A stretch of 64,000 nt of DNA from Streptomyces thermolilacinus SPC6 (GTDB lineage Bacteria > Actinomycetota > Actinomycetes > Streptomycetales > Streptomycetaceae). Shown piece by piece: positions 1 to 7,914 of the stretch. The notes beneath the pieces are model-generated. The model saw only the letters and a list, made by a program, of their open reading frames with translations, was not told the DNA's origin and ran no database searches. The translations under genes and the position numbers were made by a program. The stretch covers positions 3,573,895 through 3,637,894 of the forward strand of contig NZ_ASHX02000001.1 in NCBI RefSeq assembly GCF_000478605.2. Direction: 5' to 3'. Numbering within the stretch: position 1 is the first letter of the stretch; each line of letters opens with the position of its first letter.

Positions 1-104
1 CCGGCCCGGCCCTTGCCGTCGTCGTACTGGAGGGACGCCGCCGGGCCCAGCGGGTCGTCGGTCCCGCGCCCCGCGCGGGACTGTTTCATGCCCTCCCCGA
101 TCAT
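1..104 (-). CDS. N-terminus of an unidentified protein, cut by window edge
   Basis: Only the first ~34 codons are inside the window; the rest lies left of base 1. The reading begins M-I-G-E-G-M-K-Q-S-R and continues G-R-G-T-D-D-P-L-G-P-A-A-S-L-Q-Y-D-D-G with almost every third codon position G or C, which supports real coding. A second possible start is the ATG at 89, but the GGAGGG in front of it is only one base away, so the ATG at 104 is preferred. I do not recognise the family from so short a piece. Confidence 0.45.
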   Translation of the reverse strand, partial: MIGEGMKQSRAGRGTDDPLGPAASLQYDDGKGRA

Positions 105-115
105 CACTCTCGTCC

Positions 116-134
116 AGGGGCTTCGAAAGCCCCT
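116..134. terminator. Short hairpin downstream of the AhpD-like gene
   Basis: AGGGGCTT and AAGCCCCT form a perfect 8-bp stem around a three-base loop. It lies between the stop of the AhpD-like gene (181) and the start of the next minus-strand gene (104), so it could end transcription of the former. There is no T-tract, as is common in Streptomyces, so the terminator role is inferred. Confidence 0.5.
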
Positions 135-180
135 CCACTAGGACGACCGGTTGGGCCCGGGGAAACGTTTCACGCCCCGC

Positions 181-654
181 TCAGCCCCACTGCCCCGGCC
201 GGTGGTCCCCGCCGGGCGTGCGGATGACGGCGTTGACCCGGTTGTACGCGTTGATGACGGCGATCAGCGCGACCAGCGCGGCGAGCTGCTCGTCGTCGAA
301 GTGCAGTGCGGCCTCCGTCCACGCCTCGTCGGTGACGCCCCCGGCGGCGTCCGCGATCCGGGTGCCCTGCTCGGTCAGCGCCAGCGCGGCGCGCTCGGCC
401 TCGGTGAAGACGGTGGCCTCCCGCCACACGGCGACGAGGTTCAGCCGCGTCGGGGTCTCCCCGGCGTGGGCGGCGTCCTTCGTGTGCATGTCGGTGCAGG
501 CGGCGCAGCCGTTGATCTGGCTGGCGCGGATCTTCACCAGCTCCTGGACCGTGGCGGGGAGCGGCGACTCGGTGACCACGCGGCCCGCCGAGTTGAGGTG
601 GCGCAGGAACTTCGCGCCGACGGTGGAGCCGTGGAAGTCGAGACGGGCGTCCAT
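181..654 (-). CDS. Carboxymuconolactone decarboxylase / AhpD-like protein
   Basis: A 157-residue protein of the AhpD-like fold. The signature is seen as C-A-A-C-T-D-M-H in the middle of the protein: the CxxC pair plus the nearby His of the alkylhydroperoxidase core, preceded by K-I-R-A-S-Q-I-N-G, which is typical of the family. Members reduce peroxides or act as small thiol oxidoreductases, usually in the cytoplasm. The ATG at 654 is chosen because GAGGAG lies 6 bases upstream; a longer in-frame start at 681 would place that ribosome site inside the gene. It stands alone and is divergent from the small membrane protein at 837. The true substrate cannot be told from sequence. Confidence 0.85.
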   Translation of the reverse strand: MDARLDFHGSTVGAKFLRHLNSAGRVVTESPLPATVQELVKIRASQINGCAACTDMHTKDAAHAGETPTRLNLVAVWREATVFTEAERAALALTEQGTRIADAAGGVTDEAWTEAALHFDDEQLAALVALIAVINAYNRVNAVIRTPGGDHRPGQWG

Positions 655-836
655 GGTGAACTCCTCATCGGTAGGGGTCAATTGGCTGCCTCTGGCTGAC
701 CCCCCGCGCCGGACGATCGTGACAGGGCCGGAATGTGACCTGCGCCATACCGCCCGCCGATAGGTTGTGCGGTACGGGCCGGGGGCCGCCCGCCGGAGGG
801 CGGCCGGGGCGGGCCCCGGACGCCGGGAGGCACTGG

Positions 837-1220
837 ATGCGAGCGCTGCTGTACACGGTCGGCCTCTGGTACGTCGCGGTCGGCGCCCTGATGGTGTTCG
901 ACGACGGCGGCGGGGTGCTGCGGTTCGTCGTGGGCGTGCTGTTCGCCGCCGAGGGCGCGACGGTGACGGCGCGCGCCGCGCGGGCGGCCCGGGGCGACGC
1001 GGACGCGCGGCGGGACGTCCGCTGGAGCTGCTGGGCGGTGCTGACGCTCGTCGGGGCGGTGGTCGCCGCGTGGGTCTACAGCGTGCTGTCGGGCGGCGTC
1101 CTGCCCGAAATGGCCGCCATCGCCGTGGAAGAGGGCGTCCACTGCCTGGTGGCCGTGGTGGTGGTTCCCGCCGTCATGCCGCTGCTCGTCCTGCGCCGCC
1201 GTGCCCGGATCGAGTGCTGA
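837..1220 (+). CDS. Small multi-span membrane protein, function unknown
   Basis: A 127-residue protein with four hydrophobic stretches (about residues 2-20, 26-44, 64-88 and 98-118) separated by short basic loops (A-R-A-A-R-A-A-R-G), so an integral membrane protein with a likely four-helix layout. GGGAGG sits 6 bases before the ATG at 837 and decides the start. No family is recognised. It is followed after ~100 bases by the EF-hand gene on the same strand, but the gap leaves room for a separate promoter. Confidence 0.6.
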   Translation: MRALLYTVGLWYVAVGALMVFDDGGGVLRFVVGVLFAAEGATVTARAARAARGDADARRDVRWSCWAVLTLVGAVVAAWVYSVLSGGVLPEMAAIAVEEGVHCLVAVVVVPAVMPLLVLRRRARIEC

Positions 1221-1322
1221 TCGCCTGATCGGGTGGCGTTTGGGGGAGTTCGTTTCTCCCCGGGTGGTGTGTGCCCCATGCTGGCCGAGCCGATCGACAA
1301 GATCAACGGAAGGACTCGGCCG

Positions 1323-1874
1323 ATGACCATCGCCGCGCGGGACACCATCACGGCCAAGCTGGAGCGCCAGTTCGAGCTGCTGGACGCCGACAAGGACGGC
1401 CGCGTGAACGCGGCGGAGTTCGCGAAGATCGCGGACCGCATCATCCAGGCCTACGGGCTCGACGGGGACGACCGCCGGGCCCGCGCCCTCCGGGCCGTGA
1501 ACCAGATGTACTGGATGGAGCTCGTGCGCCACTCGGGCGCCGAGAGCGACGCGCTCACCAAGGACCGGTTCGTCATGGCCAACCGCCTGGCGGCCATCGA
1601 CACCAGCCGCATCAACGTCATGGAGGGCCTCGCCCACGCGTCCTTCGACATCATCGACGCCAACGGCGACAACGAGATCGACAAGGACGAGTTCCTCCGC
1701 TTCCAGCGGGACGTCTGGCAGGTTCAGGCGCCCGAGGCCATGGAGGTGTTCGGCAAGGTGGACATCGACGGGGACGGGGCGATCAGCCGCATGGAGTTCG
1801 TGCGCACGGTCCGCGAGTACTTCATGTCGATGGACCCGTCCGCGCCGGGCAGCATGCTCTTCGGCCGCGTCTGA
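1323..1874 (+). CDS. Calerythrin-like EF-hand calcium-binding protein
   Basis: A 183-residue cytoplasmic protein with canonical EF-hand loops at residues 21-32 (D-A-D-K-D-G-R-V-N-A-A-E), 112-123 (D-A-N-G-D-N-E-I-D-K-D-E) and 147-158 (D-I-D-G-D-G-A-I-S-R-M-E). A fourth, degenerate loop around residues 71-82 lacks the acidic ligands. Three binding loops plus a non-binding second one is the arrangement of actinobacterial calerythrin, a four-EF-hand calcium buffer or sensor. Length fits the family. GGAAGGA lies 8 bases upstream of the ATG at 1323. No partner is evident nearby. Confidence 0.88.
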   Translation: MTIAARDTITAKLERQFELLDADKDGRVNAAEFAKIADRIIQAYGLDGDDRRARALRAVNQMYWMELVRHSGAESDALTKDRFVMANRLAAIDTSRINVMEGLAHASFDIIDANGDNEIDKDEFLRFQRDVWQVQAPEAMEVFGKVDIDGDGAISRMEFVRTVREYFMSMDPSAPGSMLFGRV

Positions 1875-2083
1875 CCCTTCCGGCCCCCGGGGCCATCGCA
1901 TGACGGCGGCGGTGACTGTCCGCCGCCGTCGATTCCTCCCCGGCGGCCGATCCCCGGCACCCGGCGCCCCGCCCCCGGAGCCCGGCTGCGGGCGACCCGC
2001 CCTGTGGCGTGAACCGGGCGGCGGGATACTGTCCCTCTCGCGGCGCGTCGAGCCTTCCTCCGTGCCGCTCAGGGAGGGAACAC

Positions 2084-3304
2084 ATGCGCGTACCACTGCT
2101 GCGGCGCCTGGCCACGCTGGCCACGACGCTGGGGCTCACCTCGCTCGGGCTCCTCGGCGCCGGAGCGGCACCCGCACAGGCCGCGATCAGCGACTGCCCG
2201 TCGGGCTACTTCTGTGCCTGGAAGTCGGACAACGGCACGGGCACCATGTTCAAGACGAACAAGGACCTGTCGACGCTCGGCACCTGGGACAACACGTTCC
2301 GCTCGGTCGTCAACCACACCAGCAAGTACGCCTGCGTGTACGACGAGCCGAACCACGACACGTCCGGCATGGTCGGCGTGTGGGACCCGGACCCGGCCGG
2401 CACCGAGTGGGGCTACGAGCACGGCACGGTCAGCTCGATCAAGCTCGTCTCCACGTCCCGCGAGTGCGCCTTCCGGGCCTACCCGGCGTGGTACTCGGCG
2501 CCCGCACCGCAGGCGCAGGGCTTCGGCGACATGAACGGCGACCAGAAGGCCGACGTCGTCGTACGGGACAAGGCGGGCCGCCTGTGGTTCCTGCGCGGTG
2601 ACGGCAGCGGGCAGCTCATCGGCAACAGCGGCTGGAACGTCTTCAACGCGCTCGTCCGGCACGGTGACTACAGCGCCGACGGCCGCGAGGACGTCATCGC
2701 CCGCGAGGCGTCCACCGGCAGGCTCTGGTTGTACCCGGGTACCGGCAGCGGCACGCTCGGCGCCCGCAAGCTGATCGGCAACAGCGGCTGGAACGCCATG
2801 AGCCGCCTCGTCGGCTACGGCGACCTGTCCGGCGACGGCCGCACGGACCTGCTGGCCGTCGAGAAGTCCACCGGCAGGCTGTGGCTGTACCCCGGTACGT
2901 CCTCGGGCACGCTCGGCGCCCGCAAGCTGATCGGCAACGGCGGCTGGAACGCCATGAACGCCCTCGTGGGCGCGGGCGACATGAACAGCGACGGCCGCCC
3001 CGACCTGGTCGCCCGCGAGGCGTCCACGGGCAAGCTGTGGCTGTACCCGGGCGGCTCCGGAGCGCTCGGCGCCCGCGTGCTGGTCGGCTCCGGCGGCTGG
3101 AACGTCATGGAGAACATCCTCGGCCTGGGCGACTTCACCGGCGACGGCAACGCCGACCTGGCCACGTCCACGCACAGCAGCTTCGTGAACGAGATGTGCC
3201 GGGGCGTCGGCTGCCACCTCGTCTACACGGGCCGGGGCACCGGTTCGCTGAACCCGGGCGAGGTCGTCGCGGACGACTGGCACCACCTGAACGGCATCTT
3301 CTGA
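2084..3304 (+). CDS. Secreted peptidase-inhibitor I36 plus FG-GAP/VCBS-repeat protein
   Basis: A 406-residue precursor. Residues 1-27 form a Sec signal (basic start, hydrophobic core, A-Q-A cleavage). The next ~90 residues (D-C-P-S-G-Y-F-C-A-W, then Y-A-C-V-Y-D-E) have the look of peptidase inhibitor family I36. From about residue 150 there are five repeats built on G-D-x-N/S-G-D-G-R-x-D-L and L-W-L-Y-P-G, the FG-GAP/VCBS beta-propeller blades with Ca-binding D-x-D-G-D loops. The start has GGGAGGGAA 3-4 bases upstream. The role is probably extracellular binding or inhibition of a protease. The second VCBS-repeat protein in this window (13586-15859) has very similar blades without the I36 part. 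Confidence 0.85.
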   Translation: MRVPLLRRLATLATTLGLTSLGLLGAGAAPAQAAISDCPSGYFCAWKSDNGTGTMFKTNKDLSTLGTWDNTFRSVVNHTSKYACVYDEPNHDTSGMVGVWDPDPAGTEWGYEHGTVSSIKLVSTSRECAFRAYPAWYSAPAPQAQGFGDMNGDQKADVVVRDKAGRLWFLRGDGSGQLIGNSGWNVFNALVRHGDYSADGREDVIAREASTGRLWLYPGTGSGTLGARKLIGNSGWNAMSRLVGYGDLSGDGRTDLLAVEKSTGRLWLYPGTSSGTLGARKLIGNGGWNAMNALVGAGDMNSDGRPDLVAREASTGKLWLYPGGSGALGARVLVGSGGWNVMENILGLGDFTGDGNADLATSTHSSFVNEMCRGVGCHLVYTGRGTGSLNPGEVVADDWHHLNGIF

Positions 3305-3318
3305 CCGAGCCGATACGA

Positions 3319-3350
3319 GAGAGGGCCTCCGCGACAGCGGGGGCCCTCTC
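3319..3350. terminator. Bidirectional terminator between convergent genes
   Basis: GAGAGGGCC (3319-3327) pairs perfectly with GGCCCTCTC (3342-3350) around a 14-base loop. It lies exactly between the stops of the + strand VCBS gene (3304) and the minus-strand membrane protein gene (3356), the usual position of a shared terminator. Confidence 0.8.
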
Positions 3351-3355
3351 CCGGT

Positions 3356-3784
3356 TCACGGCGTCCGACGCTCGCTGTTCCGCCCGAGCGCGCTGTCGGT
3401 GGCGTTGCCGAGGACGACGGTGCTGTCGCGGGCGGCGCTCACGTCGGACGGCCGGGTGGTGCGCCGCCCGCCGGGCGGCGGTGCGGGCGCCGGCGGGGCC
3501 ACGACCTGCGAGCCCTCACCGATGGCGCTGCGGTTCGCGTCGCCGTCGATGACGACGGCACGCGGGCCCGCGTGAAGCCGCCGCCCGCCGTCGCCCTGGC
3601 CGGTCCGGGCCAGGGCCACCACCGACACGACGAGGCCCAGCAGCGCCGCGCTCGCCCCGGCGACGCTCGCCACCCGGTCCGCCGTGTCCAGGTCCCCCCA
3701 CACGGCGACCCCGGCCAGCACCGCGACCCCGGCTCCCGCGACCACGGCCAGCGCCCACAGCGCGGGCCGTACCCAGTGCGTCAT
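3356..3784 (-). CDS. Small two-helix membrane protein coupled to the STAND ATPase
   Basis: A 142-residue protein. Two transmembrane segments are visible (about residues 8-29 and 38-60), followed by a basic, Pro-rich tail of about 80 residues. The tail holds two short strands of the type V-V-I-D-G-D-A-N-R-S-A-I-G-E-G-S and S-T-V-V-L-G-N-A-T-D-S-A-L-G, resembling the N-S-x-I-x-G linkers found next to STAND proteins. Its ATG overlaps the stop of the NB-ARC gene as ATGA, so the two are made together. The neighbouring ATPase starts with a related G-R-D-S-H-L-S-A-N-G strand. It may be the membrane-bound partner or effector; no named family is recognised. Confidence 0.7.
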   Translation of the reverse strand: MTHWVRPALWALAVVAGAGVAVLAGVAVWGDLDTADRVASVAGASAALLGLVVSVVALARTGQGDGGRRLHAGPRAVVIDGDANRSAIGEGSQVVAPPAPAPPPGGRRTTRPSDVSAARDSTVVLGNATDSALGRNSERRTP

Positions 3785-6090
3785 CGTGCCCCCTCCTCGG
3801 TGTGCGGCTGCCCGCCGGTCCTGCGGAACCTGGCGGCGAGACGTCCACGGACACCCGCGGGCCCCTCGGCGGCGGCCTCCCGCTCCCAGTCGGCCAGCAG
3901 GGAGCCGTACGCCTCCGTCCACGGGTGTTCTTCCCCCTGTACCCGTCTGACGCCGTGTACCGCTGCCCGCATGTGCTCCAGCGCCTCCTGCCGGTGTCCC
4001 GTCTTCCACAGGGAGAGGGCGAGGCCCGCGCGGGTGGTCAGCGTGTCCGGATGGTCGGCGCCCCGGACGTGCTCCTGGTCCGCCAGCGCCTGCCGGAACA
4101 CGGGGACGGCCTCGGCGAAACGGGAGGCGCCCAGATAGGCGTTGCCCAGGCACAGCCCGGCCTCCAGCGTGAGGTTGTGCTCGGGGCCGAACCTGTCCCG
4201 GCAGCGGGCCAACAGCGGCTCGGCCCGTTCGATGAGCTGTTCGGACCGCCCGGCGGCGCCGTACGCGAGCGTCACGTCGATCTCGGAGCGGACGATGTCG
4301 GGGTCGTCCGGGTCGAGGATGGCCCTGCGCGCGGTGAGCACCTGCTCGAACATCATCGCGGCCAGCCCCGGCTGCCCGGTCGCCAGGGACCACCCGGCCA
4401 GCTCGCTGTAGGCGCGCAGCGCCTCCGGGTGCTGCCGCCCGTACTGTTCGCTGAACTCGTTCGCGAGCCGGAGGGACAGCTCAAGACCCTCGTGGTGCCT
4501 CCCGGCCGAGCGCAGCGCCTTCGCCAGGCGGAAACGCGCCATGTCGGTCAGATGGGCCCCCGACCCGAGCCGCCGCTCGTACTCCTCGGTGGCCGTCCGC
4601 CAGAAGGCGAGCGCGTCCTGCACCATCTCCGTGTCCAGCAGGCTGTCGCCCAGCGGGAACAGCACCGTATGGGCCCCGGCCGTCCACAGCCGTTCCCCGG
4701 CGGTCTCGATCAGTTCCCGCCCGTTGGCGCGCAGCACCGCGTGGAGATCGCGCTCCACCAGGCCCACGTTCGCCCACGCCTCGTGGAGGGCGCCCGACGC
4801 GGTCGCGACCGCCTCGTCGAGCCGCTCGGCGGGCACCGTCTCGCGCACGGCCCGAGCGGTCAGGGCGTGGATGCGGACGGTGTGGGTGGTGCTGGTCGTG
4901 TCGTGGCTGATCAGTCCGTACCGGTGGAGGAGGCGCAGCGCCTGGTCCACCTGCGTCTGAGTGACCGCCACCGCCGCGGCCTGGTCACGGAGGAGGTGCG
5001 GCGCGTGTTCCTGGATCGTGCGGTACAGCGCCCGCGCCACGTGCTCGTGCAGCCGGGGAGTGCCCCACAGCGCGGCGGGCTGGCCCGCCGGGTCGAGGTG
5101 GGCGGCCACTTGGAGCACCGCCCGCGCGTGGGGGCCCTGCGGGTCCCGGTCGGTGGCCTCCAGGGCGAGCAGCAGCGCGGTCGTGACCTGCCGCCCGTAC
5201 TTGTCGGTGTCGGCCCAGGACGGCAGTACGGCGTCCAGGCGGGCGGCGCGGTCCCGGAACAGCTGCAGGTACCTGGCGCAGGAGGTCTCCTCGCGGACCA
5301 TGTACGCCGCCGCGTGCCCCAGCCCCAGGGGCAGGTGGCCGAGCGCGCGGGCCAGGGCTTCCACCTGGTCGTCGAGCAGGTGCGCCTTGCCGTCGTGGGA
5401 GAGCCGGTCGGTGAGGTAGGCCGTGGCCTCAGCGGGCGTGTACGGGCCGACGGGGATGGCCACCCGGCCCTGCCCGGTCAGCTTCGGCTCGTCGCGCAGC
5501 CGCGTGGTGGCCACGACCTGGCCGGTGCCCCGCGCCGGGTTGGGCCACCAGTCGGACACGGCGTCCGGGTCCGCGATGTCGTCCAGCACGACCAGCCAGC
5601 GGCGCGGAGTGACGTTGAGCCAGTTGAGGAACGCCCGCGCGTCGGCCTGCGGGTCCTTCCCGGTCGCGCCCGGCACGCGGGCGAGCCGCGCCGCCTCGCT
5701 GTACGCCGCCACGATCTGCGCGGCGTCACCCGCCGACACCCACAGCACTAGGTCCACACCGTCCGCGTACGCCGCCTGGGCGTGTGCCGCCGCCAACTGC
5801 GTCTTGCCGGTGCCGCCTTCCCCCACCAGCACGTGGGCGGAAGGCCGTTGCCCGGGGCCCTGGTGCGGCCGCTCCAGTGCCTGCCGCAGCTCGGGGCGCG
5901 GCTGCAACGCGGACGCGGTGAGCGGTAACTCACCGACCGGGAGGGGCCATTCGACGGGCGGCTCCTGCCCGACGTACGTCACGTGGACGGAGCTGTGGGG
6001 GCCGTTGGCGCTGAGGTGGCTGTCCCGCCCGATCTTCACCTTGTTGGGGCCGTGATCGCGGTCGTGCTTCTTCCGGTTCCTTCGCCACAC
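3781..6090 (-). CDS. NB-ARC / tetratricopeptide-repeat STAND ATPase
   Basis: A 769-residue protein if it starts at the GTG at 6090. The P-loop is G-E-G-G-T-G-K-T at residues 90-97. Walker B (W-L-V-V-L-D-D) is near 165-171, a T-T-R-L-R-D sensor motif near 195-200, and a G-H-L-P-L-G-L motif follows: the order of an NB-ARC switch ATPase. A winged-helix-like part comes next, and the C-terminal ~250 residues carry about five 42-residue TPRs of the TPR_10 type, each ending near a H-P-E/D motif. Such proteins act as signal-triggered oligomerising switches in conflict, regulation or secretion. An in-frame ORF extends to 6402, but it overlaps the DUF397 gene. The start is weakly supported: no strong ribosome site. 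The gene overlaps the downstream membrane-protein gene by ATGA. Confidence 0.82.
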   Translation of the reverse strand: MWRRNRKKHDRDHGPNKVKIGRDSHLSANGPHSSVHVTYVGQEPPVEWPLPVGELPLTASALQPRPELRQALERPHQGPGQRPSAHVLVGEGGTGKTQLAAAHAQAAYADGVDLVLWVSAGDAAQIVAAYSEAARLARVPGATGKDPQADARAFLNWLNVTPRRWLVVLDDIADPDAVSDWWPNPARGTGQVVATTRLRDEPKLTGQGRVAIPVGPYTPAEATAYLTDRLSHDGKAHLLDDQVEALARALGHLPLGLGHAAAYMVREETSCARYLQLFRDRAARLDAVLPSWADTDKYGRQVTTALLLALEATDRDPQGPHARAVLQVAAHLDPAGQPAALWGTPRLHEHVARALYRTIQEHAPHLLRDQAAAVAVTQTQVDQALRLLHRYGLISHDTTSTTHTVRIHALTARAVRETVPAERLDEAVATASGALHEAWANVGLVERDLHAVLRANGRELIETAGERLWTAGAHTVLFPLGDSLLDTEMVQDALAFWRTATEEYERRLGSGAHLTDMARFRLAKALRSAGRHHEGLELSLRLANEFSEQYGRQHPEALRAYSELAGWSLATGQPGLAAMMFEQVLTARRAILDPDDPDIVRSEIDVTLAYGAAGRSEQLIERAEPLLARCRDRFGPEHNLTLEAGLCLGNAYLGASRFAEAVPVFRQALADQEHVRGADHPDTLTTRAGLALSLWKTGHRQEALEHMRAAVHGVRRVQGEEHPWTEAYGSLLADWEREAAAEGPAGVRGRLAARFRRTGGQPHTEEGAR

Positions 6091-6205
6091 AGCGGCCCCC
6101 GCTCCCGTCGCCCGGCCCCCCTGCCGGTACGTCCACGGTAACTCCGTACGGCGGCACGGCGCGGGCACTCGGCCGAAGACGAACCAGCGCCCGTGCAGCG
6201 TCAGT

Positions 6206-6442
6206 TCAGCGAACGGTACGGAGGAACGCGCACCACGCCTCGGGCGCGACGGCCAGCCCGGGACGGGCGGTGTCCTTGGAGTCCCGGACGTGCACGGCCT
6301 GGGGACAGGCGGCGATCTCGACGCATTGGCCGCCCTGGCCGCCGCTGTACGACGATTTGTGCCAGTCGAGGGCGACTTCGACGCAGGCGCCGCCCTGGTC
6401 ACCGCTGTAGCTGCTCTTGAACCAGTTGAGCTGGTCGGTCAT
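6206..6442 (-). CDS. DUF397 protein with a duplicated N-terminal motif
   Basis: A 78-residue small cytoplasmic protein. DUF397 normally has a single W-x-K-S-S-Y-S-G motif; here it occurs twice, as W-F-K-S-S-Y-S-G-D-Q-G-G-A-C-V-E-V-A (residues 7-24) and W-H-K-S-S-Y-S-G-G-Q-G-G-Q-C-V-E-I-A (residues 27-44), followed by the usual V-R-D-S-K-D and a hydrophobic W-x-x-F-L end. The gene overlaps the upstream XRE regulator by ATGA. In Streptomyces such pairs (for example the WhiJ/BldB-type neighbourhoods) behave as regulator plus antagonist; that role is family knowledge, not seen here. Confidence 0.88.
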   Translation of the reverse strand: MTDQLNWFKSSYSGDQGGACVEVALDWHKSSYSGGQGGQCVEIAACPQAVHVRDSKDTARPGLAVAPEAWCAFLRTVR

Positions 6443-7275
6443 AGCTCTCGTGCCACCTGTTCGATCAGTTGTGTGGATGCTTCCGGGGTCAGGGCCTGCG
6501 CTCGCAGGGTGCCATAGCGCGTGAACGTGTCACCCAGCTCGGGTTGTTCGCTGAGAAAGTAGCGGCCACCCTGTCCTTCGACGTAGACGAGCTGACCTCT
6601 TCTCTCGGCGGTTTCGAGCAGGATGAACGGCCCGTTGAGACCGGCGTGGGTGCACCGGTCGGGAGGCATCACTTGCACTTCGACGTTGGGAAGCCCCGCT
6701 GTGTCGAGCAGGTGGTGCAGGCATTCCTTCAGTACCTCGGCTCCTCCGATGGGCCGGGTCAGGGCGATCATCTCGATGATGAACGTGATGTGCGGTTTGG
6801 GCGTGCGGTGAAACACCTTCTGGCGCTTCAGCCGAACGTCCACCGCTGCGTCGATCTCGACCTCGTCCAGCGCCGGGACGGCACACCTGAAGACCGCTTC
6901 GGCGTAGCGGCTGCTCTGCAACAAGCCCGGCACCAAGTGGTTTTCGTACCAGTGAATCGCGGCGGCCCCGGCCTCTTCCCCCAAGTAGTCCTCGAACCAT
7001 GCGGGGACACCACTTGGGGCGATCGTCTCGGCTACCTCCTTCAGCGCACCGTCCGCACCGAGTACCCGGTCCGCCACCTCCACGAAGTGGTCCTTCGGCC
7101 TGCGCTCCCCCTTCTCGATCATCGCCACCTGGGACTTGGAGTAAGAGGTGTGCCTGCCGAGGGCTTCCATCGTGACCCCGGCCCGTTCACGATGGAACTT
7201 GAGCAGCCGCCCGAACGCTTTGGCGGCACCGGCCGACCCGCTGCCCGGTTTCTTGCCGTTGTTCACAGAGTTCAC
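6439..7275 (-). CDS. XRE-family regulator with DUF5753 C-terminal domain
   Basis: A 278-residue DNA-binding protein. The helix-turn-helix lies near residues 19-55 (R-E-R-A-G-V-T-M-E-A-L-G ... S-K-S-Q-V-A-M-I-E-K-G-E-R-R-P). The DUF5753 sensor-like domain follows with its hallmark H-W-Y-E-N-H-L-V-P-G-L-L-Q near residue 115. The GTG at 7275 is preferred because GGGGAA lies 7 bases upstream; longer in-frame ORF sequence upstream runs antisense into the divergent gene. Its stop overlaps the DUF397 start. The 14-bp palindrome at 7339-7352 between it and the divergent gene is a likely self-regulated operator. Confidence 0.88.
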   Translation of the reverse strand: MNSVNNGKKPGSGSAGAAKAFGRLLKFHRERAGVTMEALGRHTSYSKSQVAMIEKGERRPKDHFVEVADRVLGADGALKEVAETIAPSGVPAWFEDYLGEEAGAAAIHWYENHLVPGLLQSSRYAEAVFRCAVPALDEVEIDAAVDVRLKRQKVFHRTPKPHITFIIEMIALTRPIGGAEVLKECLHHLLDTAGLPNVEVQVMPPDRCTHAGLNGPFILLETAERRGQLVYVEGQGGRYFLSEQPELGDTFTRYGTLRAQALTPEASTQLIEQVAREL

Positions 7276-7338
7276 CGTCCATTTCCCCAGGTACACAGCA
7301 CGCCACGAACGCCGTGTGGCGCTGGTCACAGTGAAGCG

Positions 7339-7352
7339 CAGCTTGCAAGCTG
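7339..7352. promoter_or_regulatory. Perfect 14-bp palindrome, candidate XRE operator
   Basis: CAGCTTGCAAGCTG is an uninterrupted perfect palindrome located 5 bases before the ATG at 7358 and 64 bases from the XRE gene start. A site this close to a start codon would block transcription or translation initiation of the divergent gene when bound. Assignment to the XRE protein is inferred from position only. Confidence 0.55.
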
Positions 7353-7357
7353 GTCTC

Positions 7358-7798
7358 ATGAACTTCCCCAAGCCACTTGACAAAGCGCCCTCTTGGGTAC
7401 CCGCCTCGGGGCACGCGTTACGGCACGCGGGCGTGCACTTCGACGCGGTACGGGTCTCCGGGGTGCTCGCGGAGGACGTGGCGTACCGGCTGATGACGTA
7501 CACGGACTTCCAGGCGGGGCCCATCGTCCGCGAGCTGACGGGGCGCCGGTACATGTACTTCCTGGTGCCGCCCGGCACGGCGGGGGCGTACCGGTGGCCG
7601 CCGGGCGAGGCGCGGACGCTGACGCGGGGGAGCGGGAGCGCGGCGTACGTGGGGGTTCCGGCGTTCGAGGGGCTGACGTGGCCGCTGGACTGGAGGTCGC
7701 GGCCGACGGCGGCGATGCCGTTCGTGGAGCCGGACCTGCTGCATCTGCACGTCACGGAGGCGTGCGCGGAGCACGCGGCCGGGGCGCGGGGCGCGTAG
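7358..7798 (+). CDS. Conserved-looking hypothetical protein divergent from the XRE/DUF397 pair
   Basis: A 146-residue soluble protein with no signal peptide or membrane segment, starting M-N-F-P-K-P-L-D-K-A-P. Visible landmarks are H-A-L-R-H-A-G-V-H-F-D-A-V-R-V near residue 17 and Y-F-L-V-P-P-G-T-A-G-A-Y-R-W near residue 66. Such proteins are often found beside XRE/DUF397 pairs, but I know no assigned function. No Shine-Dalgarno site precedes the ATG at 7358, so the message may be leaderless or very short-leadered; the perfect palindrome ends 5 bases upstream. Base composition is like that of its neighbours. Confidence 0.7.
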   Translation: MNFPKPLDKAPSWVPASGHALRHAGVHFDAVRVSGVLAEDVAYRLMTYTDFQAGPIVRELTGRRYMYFLVPPGTAGAYRWPPGEARTLTRGSGSAAYVGVPAFEGLTWPLDWRSRPTAAMPFVEPDLLHLHVTEACAEHAAGARGA

Positions 7799-7914
7799 CG
7801 GAGGCGTACGGCCGCCGGGGCGCGGGCGGCATCGGCTCAGGGGCCCATGCCGCCCCGCGCCCCGGTCTCACGCGGCGCCCGCGGGGGACGCGTGACGGCC
7901 GGTCCGGGGAGGCG

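Noticed and set aside
162..171. GAAACGTTTC palindrome
   Set aside because: It lies just past a stop codon and away from any promoter position; a 10-base palindrome there has no clear role.
678..2096. Long minus-strand open frame of 472 codons
   Set aside because: It covers the opposite strand of the membrane-protein and EF-hand genes, is rich in low-complexity Arg/Gly/His runs and lacks a ribosome site; a GC-bias shadow.
3802..5751. 649-codon frame opposite the STAND ATPase
   Set aside because: Antisense shadow: the ATPase on the other strand has clear motifs throughout this interval.
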